Of a DNA stretch of 64,000 nucleotides, positions 33,849 to 41,841 are shown in pieces. A program made the position numbers and the translations under genes. Under the pieces are notes generated by a model. That model did not search any database and was not told where the DNA came from. It saw nothing but the letters and a program-made list of their open reading frames with translations. The first letter of the stretch is position 1. Each line of letters opens with the position of its first letter. The DNA is from Obelidium mucronatum (lineage: Eukaryota; Chytridiomycota; Chytridiomycetes; Chytridiales; Chytriomycetaceae), in assembly GCA_025765595.1 (NCBI GenBank), contig JAIVFH010000011.1:248001-312000 (forward strand). The letters are read 5' to 3'.

Positions 33849-34316
33849 TCACAACAATGCAGCAAGAACAAAAATAAAGTAAAAACTAAAGAATGCGCCA
33901 CGCGCTCCACTTGCTCTTGCTTTTCCCGTGTCAGCTGGATCCGCTGGTGCAGGCGGTAATGTTGCCACGCCATCAACAACAGCAGTCGAAATCACTCCAA
34001 CATTGGACGTTGCCGGCTTGTACGCGTCAGCAGCCTGACAGTAGCTATTGTGGGACCCTTGAGCACTTTGAGACGCTCCAGTGTCGTTAGGACAGCTTGT
34101 CTGGAAGCAATTCACCACGCGAGCTGAGGTTTCACAGAGACATTGATACCAAACAAGCTGAGATACGGTTTGATACTGACTGCAGAATGTTTCAACGCTC
34201 AAAAATGTTACAGCTGATGTGGATGTGAGCTGGTTTGTAATGCATGCATTGAATGTTGGCTGCAGCGCTATTCCACAATTTGATCCATACGCGTTGACTT
34301 GAATGGCTGACGACAT
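33849..34316 (-). CDS. Eight-cysteine (CFEM-like) protein, cluster member B, intronless
   Basis: A single exon of 155 aa from ATG 34316; an upstream in-frame ATG at 34388 would add a very basic leader and is less likely, because the paralogues start near this point. Cysteine spacing is C-x10-C-x19-C-x13-CLC-x8-C-x4-C-x17-C. A Pro/Ala/Val linker is followed by AFFSFYFIFVLAALL at the C-terminus. It is the only cluster member on the minus strand and the only one with no intron, so it may derive from a retroposed or intron-purged copy. It shares a 167-bp divergent promoter with member C. Confidence 0.8.
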   Translation of the reverse strand: MSSAIQVNAYGSNCGIALQPTFNACITNQLTSTSAVTFLSVETFCSQYQTVSQLVWYQCLCETSARVVNCFQTSCPNDTGASQSAQGSHNSYCQAADAYKPATSNVGVISTAVVDGVATLPPAPADPADTGKARASGARGAFFSFYFIFVLAALL

Positions 34317-34483
34317 GTCGCTCTTTCTTCGCGTTTTCTTTTCGGAGGAAACTTTTTTTTGGTGCCTTGTCTCCTCTATTTTAGACAAGGGGGGTTAACC
34401 CTCCCTCGTTCAACAAGCGGGATCAAATGGGTTCAAATAAGTTATACACAGCAGTGTCATACTAGAGAAATCTGAAAGAAAAA
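34317..34483. promoter_or_regulatory. Divergent promoter of cluster members B and C with two palindromes
   Basis: Contains an 8-bp inverted repeat CCTTGTCT/AGACAAGG (34365-34372 and 34383-34390) and immediately after it the palindrome GGGTTAACCC (34392-34401). They lie roughly midway between the two start codons and are candidate regulator sites. Confidence 0.5.
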
Positions 34484-35037
34484 ATGCCCACTACCACTGC
34501 TGTTGCCAACGCGTTTGGTTCAAACTGTGGAGGAACACAAAGCATCTTCAACAGATGCATCTCCGATTTACTCTACAGTGGACTAACGGGTCAATACCAC
34601 GCGTCTATTGAATCATTTTGCACCCCACAGCAACCTCTGGGAAATGGTCCTCGGTATCACTGCTTGTGCGAAGAGGTATTCTTGTCTGGAATTTTATGGT
34701 TTACTACGTGCCAACAAAATATAAGACTTATACCATAAATACTATATAGGCCAAAAAAATAATAGTCTGTTACAATACAAACTGCCCATCGGATTCCTCA
34801 TTCCAAACTGCCTTGACTACCCAAACTTCGTACTGCCAAGCTGCTGACCAATACCCCAAACCAACAGTAGCGGTTGCTCAAACGGTTTCTTATCCTTCAA
34901 ATGACGCCGACCCAACTCTGGCAATCCCGGGCCCAGGAGGCAATGGTGCAGCAAAGAGTGAAGGGAATCATGTGTCTTTTGGCTTGGGCGATGGGGCAGT
35001 GATTGCTGCTTTGGCGTTATTCATTTACTTTTTGTAG
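34484..35037 (+). CDS. Eight-cysteine (CFEM-like) protein, cluster member C
   Basis: Exons 34484-34675 and 34750-35037 (intron 74 nt) give 159 aa. Spacing is C-x9-C-x20-C-x13-CLC-x8-C-x4-C-x16-C; the splice falls right after CLCEE, as in other members. A Pro/Ala/Asn linker leads to GAVIAALALFIYFL at the end. The N-terminus (MPTTTAVANAFGSNCGG) is short and hydrophilic, so no signal peptide is apparent. Likely membrane- or GPI-anchored, but the route into the secretory pathway is unclear. Confidence 0.85.
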
Positions 35038-35209
35038 CATCGATTTCTTATTAAACATTGTTATGTATTTTAGTGTATTTTTCATGTTTATTTTCAATGA
35101 GACACCAATTTCCACTTTTTTTTTTGTGTTTTTGTAAACAAGCTACTCTCGTTCTCCTTGACACGCACCAAAAAACGAACCTCATCAGTTTTACTTTTCC
35201 CTTTCGAAA

Positions 35210-35825
35210 ATGAGTTTGAACCCAGCCAATGCCATTTGCCCTACAACATACATCACCAACTTCAATGGATGTGTGGTAAGAAACTTCAAGATCGTTTTGA
35301 CCTCTGACCGATCTCTGAACATCTTCCCCCCCCACTCATTTTGTTTTAGCAAAACGCATTCTATATCCCATCCACTGGAAACGTTGTGAGCTCAGTTGAT
35401 CAAGTCTGCTTGCCCAAACAGCTTGTTTCCCAGGCAGCTCACTACGATTGCCTGTGTACAACAGTTAAGAGACATGTTTTCTTTTAAAAGGACATCGGGA
35501 TCACATAAGGATTTTAAAACCCCCAGAAACACAACAGTCCAAGCTGATTTCGTCATGTTACAGTCAATACTGCGCAACAGATAAAGGCGCTGCTCAGGCA
35601 TACGCCAGCCAGGCCTCCTACTGTACTAGCGCGGCAGCTTTCCCATTGCCATCCACAACTACTACCGTTGCCGCTGTTGTGGTTCCAACCACTGTTGCGG
35701 CTGGGTCTGCTTCTTCTGCAAGCGCAACTGTTCTCTCTCTTCCTCCAAAGTCTGGATCGATTCCAGTCGCTGCTACCGGATTCGTTGGAATCGCAATCTG
35801 TCTGTTGGCTGTTTTTGCTTTCTGA
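35210..35825 (+). CDS. Eight-cysteine (CFEM-like) protein, cluster member D
   Basis: Exons 35210-35275, 35350-35463 and 35538-35825 give 155 aa. Both introns are exactly 74 nt, as is the intron of member C. Spacing is C-x10-C-x20-C-x13-CLC-x8-C-x4-C-x16-C. The first intron follows the second cysteine (NGCV|QNAFY) and the second follows CLCTT, positions shared with members F and G. The tail has a Thr/Val/Ala linker and ends ATGFVGIAICLLAVFAF. The N-terminus MSLNPANAICP is not a signal peptide. Confidence 0.85.
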
Positions 35826-36064
35826 TTGGGAGAACTCTTTGCAAAACCCCCTCATATTCATTACTTTCCCCTCTCTCTCTCTCTGTTTTTTTTTTGTATC
35901 TCTTTTGTCGCGTAGTCTGGGAATATAATTCAAGAATAACATTCATAAAGAAAATAGTGTTTTATTGTCAATATTTATAATGTTAAAAGCAATAGAGATC
36001 ATGCTGACATTTTCTTGTTGGCGCCGAACGAGACAAAAATAAACTTGGGTTGGGGAAAAAAAAA

Positions 36065-36646
36065 ATGAAAAAGATCCTTCTCGAAATAATATGGCTGCCG
36101 TTTACAACCCCAGGTGCCTTCAACACTAATTGCGGAGTAGGTCAAGCCAACTTCAATGCCTGCGTCGTGAGTCCCTCCTTGTTTTATTACACTCAAGTAT
36201 AATGGATCCCAAATAATATCCTACTCCGAAAAAATATATAGTATAATGCTCTATTCTCAGGAAGCCAATCCTTCACCACGATCGAAGCATTTTGCGCTCC
36301 AAAACAGACGGTTTCTCAATACGCTTGGTACAGCTGCCTCTGCGACGCTTCGACAATGATTGTGTCTTGCTACCAAAACGGTTGCCCCAATGATCCAACG
36401 AGTGCGTCTATGGCTACTACCCAGCTTTCTTATTGTACGGCTTCGAAGGCGAATGCTCCAGTGACTGCCAGTTCTACAATCGCACCTGCTGTGAGCGGGG
36501 TCAAGACGAATACTGTTAATAATGCTGCTGTTACTACTGCAGCTGGTGCGTCTGCGAGTGCTACTCAATCTGCGAATGCCAAGAGTGGGGCTTCTTTGAT
36601 GGGCATCTCTATCCTTGTGGCTGTTTCTGCCGTCCTTTTTGTATGA
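36065..36646 (+). CDS. Eight-cysteine (CFEM-like) protein, cluster member E
   Basis: Exons 36065-36166 and 36242-36646 (intron 75 nt) give 168 aa from the first ATG (MKKILLEIIWLPFTTPGAF). Spacing is C-x9-C-x18-C-x13-CLC-x8-C-x4-C-x16-C. The C-terminus is SGASLMGISILVAVSAVLFV. The start is ambiguous: a second ATG at 36091 encodes MAAVYNP, which resembles paralogue starts, but is one base out of frame with the rest. The MKK start keeps the frame and looks slightly more like a leader. Either a recent one-base change created a new N-terminus or the paralogue-like frame is broken. Confidence 0.75.
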
Positions 36647-36838
36647 AGAATGGACAAACAGGATAATAAAAACCATAAACTATACCAATTATACATTAAT
36701 TCATAGATATTATAATGGAATTTGTTATTTATTACAAAAAAGTGTTCATGCACGCGGATGCAAAACCCTGTCTAAATTAATTTGTCTTTTCAGATCACCA
36801 AAAAAAAAAACCTGTCTTCAAACTTCCCAGACAAACAA

Positions 36839-37577
36839 ATGGCCACTCCAATCAACCCTTACTCTGCCAACTGTGGAGGCGCATCCAACCAATTGACATT
36901 CACAACCTGCGTTGTAAGGGCCATTCCTCTTCAAGTCTTTTGTTTGCTGTCTAAAAAGAAACGATCTTGTTTTTTTTTTTTTGTGTATTAAGGGCAATGC
37001 CTTGTACTTGTCTTCCAAGGGAGTTACTGTTGCAACCGTTGAAGCTTTCTGTGAATCAAAGCAGTTTGATTTGCCAGCTTGGTATCAGTGCTTGTGTGCT
37101 GCTGTATGTTCCTCTTATTTTTTTTTCCGTTTTTGGGAGCTTGTTTGACGTTTCTTACTTCGCCCAAGTCGCAATCCATCACAACCTGCTACAACAACAC
37201 CTGTCCAAACGATGCCACCTTTTCTACAGCCAAGGTACTAAATATTTCTTGTCTCCGCCATCGCCTCCCTTCTTAATACCTTTTATTCCTTTTAAAAAAA
37301 GAGTTCCGAGTCCGCTTACTGTAACGCGGCTTCCGCTCCAGCACCACCAAAAGTAACCGGAACCGCCACTGCCGCTGCTGCTAGTGCCGCTGCTGCTCCA
37401 GCTACACAAGCTTCTGCTGGCGTGCTTCCAAGTGGCGTTGCTGGAGCTCCAACACTTGCTCCTCCACCTGGTGCTACTTCTGCTACTGCTGCCACTACTT
37501 CTTCCAAGAGCGGTGCCGTTGTGAATGGAAACGCGATTGCAATTGTCGGAGCTCTTGTTTTCGCCTTGTTTGTTTGA
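36839..37577 (+). CDS. Eight-cysteine (CFEM-like) protein, cluster member F
   Basis: Four exons (36839-36913, 36993-37103, 37169-37234, 37302-37577) give 175 aa. Spacing is C-x11-C-x20-C-x12-CLC-x8-C-x4-C-x16-C. It has one intron more than its paralogues, between the seventh and eighth cysteines. The linker is long and rich in Ala/Pro/Thr (likely O-glycosylated if secreted) and the end is VNGNAIAIVGALVFALFV. The N-terminus MATPINPYSANCGG closely matches member C in layout. Confidence 0.85.
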
Positions 37578-37883
37578 AAAGACGTTTGGTCTTGCCGTTT
37601 GAATTTTTAGGTAGTCAGGTCTCATGGTTAGGAGGAGGAAAAAAAAGGGTTGTTGTTCTCGGTGTTGTGGGGCGTTTTTTTTTTTTCGTTGTGTTGTTCA
37701 TCTCCATCGTGTGCCTCGTCGTTCGTTTTTCTTATACTTAATAAAATAAAAACCAAGTTTGTGAATGCTAAATAATACTATCTTTTTCTTTTCTGTGCGG
37801 GCGCCACAATTTTGTTTCAAGTCTTTTGCCAGTAGTTTTAAAAAAAGAACAACAACAAAAAAAAAGACCACCTTTGAAACGTC

Positions 37884-38615
37884 ATGTCAGCAACCGTTCC
37901 TCCAAACGCAAATAACCCCACGACGAACCCCATCGGCGCCAAATGCGGTGCTGCATTGCAGTTAACTTTCAACACTTGCATTGTAATGTGAAATTTGTGT
38001 TACACACACACAAGCGCAACTCTCTTTTTTAACAATCCCTACCCCCCGCCTCCCCCCTTTTTTTCAATTTATAGCAAAACGTATTTTATAATCCTGCAGG
38101 AACTACCTATTTGAGTTTGGAAGCTTCCTGTGAAAACAGCAAGATTTCAAAAGATCCCGCTAGTAATCCCCAAAAGGATTGGTATGGATGTCTTTGTACC
38201 AATGTGAGAATTATAATCTTTTTTTTTTCCATCTTTCTTGGCTTCTTTCTTTCACAAGTATCATGTTTGTGTATTGACCTTTGTTTTTTATTCCCCGAAA
38301 ACCCAACAGGCTAAAGCAGTTATGCAATGTTACATCAACTCTTGCCCAGACGACGCAACCAGAGGCACCATGCAGAATTCTCAAGTTAGCTACTGCCAGG
38401 CCGCTTCAACCGCTGGCTGGACAGCCACGACAGGAACAGTGACTCCTCCAACTGTTACTGGGCCACCCGGTAGTGCTGGAGATGGAAATGGACCTGTTCT
38501 GGGGCTTCCGGGAGCTTCTTCGACGAGTACGACAACCGCTGCTGCAAAGAGTAGCGCTTTGGAGGTCGCGGTTACTTCAATTGTAGCTGCTGCTTTGGCG
38601 GTGTTTTTGGTTTAG
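37884..38615 (+). CDS. Eight-cysteine (CFEM-like) protein, cluster member G
   Basis: Exons 37884-37982, 38075-38203 and 38310-38615 give 177 aa. Spacing is C-x10-C-x19-C-x19-CLC-x8-C-x4-C-x16-C; the loop before CLC is six residues longer than usual. Intron positions match member D. The linker GNGPVLGLPGAS is almost the same as in member A, linking the two ends of the cluster. The C-terminus is LEVAVTSIVAAALAVFLV. No signal peptide is visible. Confidence 0.85.
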
Positions 38616-38727
38616 TGACGAAAGGAAAAAAAGATTGTATTTTCAAGAAATAACAAATAGTATAGCATAATGAACTCTTTTTTAAATTTATTTTTCAAAC
38701 AATTAAAAAAGTCAGTTTTTTTTTTTT

Positions 38728-40385
38728 TTAAAGAAGCAACCCCATTGCGGCCACGATCAAAGCCGAACCAAAAGACATAGAAACAGCGCCACTATATAAA
38801 CCAGTCTGAACAGGCTTGTATTCCACAACCTTGTCATCCTTATTGTCATAGTACTTTCCAGCAACCAAATCCTCAAAGTTCTTTACTCCAATTTTACCAA
38901 CCTGAGCTCCCAAAGACCACCCAACTTCAATGGAATCCTTAAAGTGAACACCAGCCATCAACCGACTCTCTCCACAACCTTTGGCCATTTCACTAAAGGT
39001 TGGGAACTCCAAGTTCACGTTTTTGATTGGGTACTTTCCTGGGAACAGGAAACTGGAACCGGGCGTGTAGTTGGCGTAGTACCCAAACTCATCGGTTCCA
39101 AGAAACTGGGAAGCAACAGTCGCGTATGCTTGACACAGAGTCGAAGAACCACTTGGGTATTCCGCGTGAGCCATCGTGTTCAAGTAAGTAGTGAAGGACT
39201 CGGACATGTTGAGAGCGTGGATCGCAGTGATGGGTCTCACGGCCTTGAATTTGAGTTTGTAGTCCCAAGCAATGATGGCAGTGTCCAGCAAAATTCGGTC
39301 AGTTAAGAAGACGTAGTGGATAAAGGTCTTGAGATCAAACTTGTTCTTCTTGGAAATGTAAAAGAGTGGGAGTCCCAGGGATACAATCTTGTTTTCATTG
39401 TGTTCGGCGAGGGCGCGGCGGTAGTCTGAATCGTCTTTGTATGTTAAGGCGACGGCATCCACGACTTCGCGTGCTTGTTGTACATAGGCGTCGTTGCTGC
39501 CAGAGTACGAGTTCTTGGAGAAGAGCTTGGAAGGTGGGGGGATGGTGATGGAGGCGCGTTCAGAGCTCTTGACCAAGAAAGTGGGGATCTTGGCGATTTG
39601 TGGTGTAACATGAGTTTGGGTTCTGGAAATGACGCCTGGCTTTCCTTCAAAAGAAGCGTCCAAGTAGTGAGTGGATCTTGCTGATGCGTTGATGTGCTCA
39701 CGGAGTGGTTGCCAGAGGTTGTAATCAATATCCATGGATGGTTCGGCTGGGTTTGGAGCAACGAAACCAGTCCAGTCACCGTATGGTCCGAGGCCACGGT
39801 CTCCGACGGCATTCAATTCGTTGCGTACGTACATGTCAGATACAGCGTTTCCTACTTTGACACCAATAGCTGCGCTGGTTGTTGCCTCCTTGAGCGAGTT
39901 CAAGTATGGAGCAGACACGTTCAAACGCAGCATTCCTTGCATGAAACCATCCCATGGAGCTGAGTTTCCAGGAAGAAATTGGTTCATGAGAGTGTAAGTG
40001 GAGTACGACATGCAAATGTTGATGTCACGGACAGTGCCTTCAGCGGCTGGTCTCTTGGCACAATTTGGAATAGACACGCAAGAAGCAACTGGATCATAGA
40101 TGGCCCAACAGTCGTACCTGTTCACAGCGGTATTTAATCTCTCATGATTAAAAAAAAAGATAAATTTTTCCAGGTTTACCAACACGTTGACACAGCCGCA
40201 ACAACATTCATCAAAGATGTGACATTGTAGTTGAAAGTTGGAGTGTTCACAGCTTGAAGCCACAATGGACCAATGTTGGTGTTGAGAGGATCACCGGTGG
40301 GGATTGGAAAGTCGAGAGGTGGTTTTGTGACTTGAGCAGCAACGAGGCCAACAAGCATAGAGGTACCAGTAGCAAAGACGAGCAT
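38728..40385 (-). CDS. Secreted vanadium-haloperoxidase/PAP2-like protein with altered active site
   Basis: Exons 40385-40180 and 40117-38728 (intron 62 nt) give 531 aa. A signal peptide is clear (MLVFATGTSMLVGLVAAQ). The C-terminal half carries the phosphate/vanadate-binding layout: K-x6-RP in YKLKFKAVRPITAIHAL, then AEYPSGSSTLCQAY where family enzymes have PSGH, then SRLMAGVHFKDSIEVG (SR-x5-H). So the histidine of PSGH is Ser, and the Asp after the last His is one residue early. The vanadate ligand His remains. The protein may bind phosphate or vanadate with reduced or changed activity. The tail GAVSMSFGSALIVAAMGLLL suggests a GPI anchor. It lies convergent to the cysteine cluster, 112 bp away. 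Confidence 0.8.
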
Positions 40386-40584
40386 TGTTGATTGAAGTAT
40401 CTAGAAACACAAGACGGCGGAGTAGGTGAGTTCTAAGAGGTGATGCCAAGCGAGTTGCAACCAACCGAATTGATTTGATTTTTGGACACTTCTTCTCTTT
40501 TTTCTTCTCAAACTGTCAAATTGCTTAAATTGAAAATTTATCTATCCTTTTGTGGCTGGTTAAAAAAAGAAAGATAAGGGCTGA

Positions 40585-41820
40585 ATGTTCTCGCCAGAGC
40601 AAGTCAAAACTCTTGCACGCGCACACGGGCTTGTTCCGTTATCCCACTCAGAAGATCTAGGAGCCATAAGCTTCAAGTATCCAGGACTTCCATGGCGCAT
40701 TGCCGTCTTCTACACTACGCAAACGGCTGTTGTCTCGATAAGCGATGCGGCTGGAAACAGCAGCAAACAAGCAATACGCGATAGCATCAGTCTCAGTGAT
40801 CTCGAGAATTTATTTCAACATCCAAAAACCAATGGTTTGGTTGCAGTGACGGGGAGTTGTTTTAGGCAAAGCCCACCACCCCTTCCAGAAAAACAGAAGC
40901 AGGGGAAAAATAGGCGAGGATGGGATCCAACCGAATCTCTCACAGTCGAAAACGACTTGAATGATAAAGCGATTGAAGCAGCCATGAGAGAGCACTTACA
41001 AGACTTGCAAGGGCAGGTTCTTGGGTGCCAAGAAACACTTGAAAAGTTTCAAGAAAGAAGAAGGAAACAAGAAGCAGAAGAAATGCGACGCGCTTCAAAA
41101 TTTCTACTGAGGACTATCTCTGCAGAAAAAAGTCGGAAAAATACCATTCAGGAAGATGTGGGTCGATTTGACAGGAAGTCTTCAGAGATATCGATTGATA
41201 AACAAGGAGTCGCGTTTGATTACAGTCTGGTATATTCTAACGGGTTACCTCGTCGATTAAGCGAAGTTCGATGTGTGGCCATCAGTCCTGAAGGAGGATT
41301 TGCCGTGGTTTCAAAAACTGGAGCCTGCGTTTATCACAAAGTGCCACCACAACTCTCCGCTTTGCTGGATCAAAATGAAAAAGCAGGACATTGATTATAT
41401 CTCGATAGGCCCGCAAGGACAATTCATCATCCAGCTATCAAACGGGCACTTGCTTATCTCATGGAAGTGATGATTTAAAGAAGCGGCTTTCTAATACTTT
41501 GAGGATAGTAGAAGTTTGCATGTTTTGGCGGCATGGAGTCCTACTTTATAAAGTTTTCAGATGGGAGCTACATCTGGAACGAAATACCGCCAAAAATAGA
41601 AGAGCTTGTTTCCAATGGTAGAAACTACCCTGGATTTTCTCTGGTTAAGTGAGCATGGGCGTGAGTTTTTCGCATCTTTCAACAAGCGGGTCTCTGACAG
41701 TTGATGGGAGTACCCTCTTTTCCTGCCTTTCTCGCAGACATTGTTTCATCGAAGCGCGTAAAGCGGCTTCAGTTTATGGAGACCTCGCGAGTGTATTTTG
41801 TCGAGTACTTTTTGCAATAA
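40585..41820 (+). pseudogene. Uncharacterised protein with coiled coil and possible beta-propeller repeats, several frame breaks
   Basis: The first 270 codons (40585-41394) are open: a compact N-terminal domain (KYPGLPWRIAVFYTTQ), a coiled coil rich in Arg/Glu/Gln, then VRCVAISPEGGFAVVSKTG. Repeat-like units follow in shifted frames: DYISIGPQGQFIIQLSNG (+1 near 41375-41394), DDLKKRLSNTLR (+1 near 41466-41470) and YFIKFSDGSYIWNEIPP (+1 near 41510-41530). Two short introns, 41649-41686 (38 nt) and 41710-41737 (28 nt), then give a C-terminus ending VYFVEYFLQ at 41820. With three one-base corrections the gene would encode about 388 aa. Either a decaying gene or sequence insertions. Its stop lies 21 bp before the apyrase start. 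I do not recognise the family. Confidence 0.5.
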
Positions 41821-41841
41821 GTGCTGATTAAATCTGATTGG

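Noticed and set aside
33363..33852. Several long Arg/Ala-rich frames on both strands over cluster member A
   Set aside because: They result from the high GC content, which removes stop codons; only the frame with the conserved cysteines is supported.
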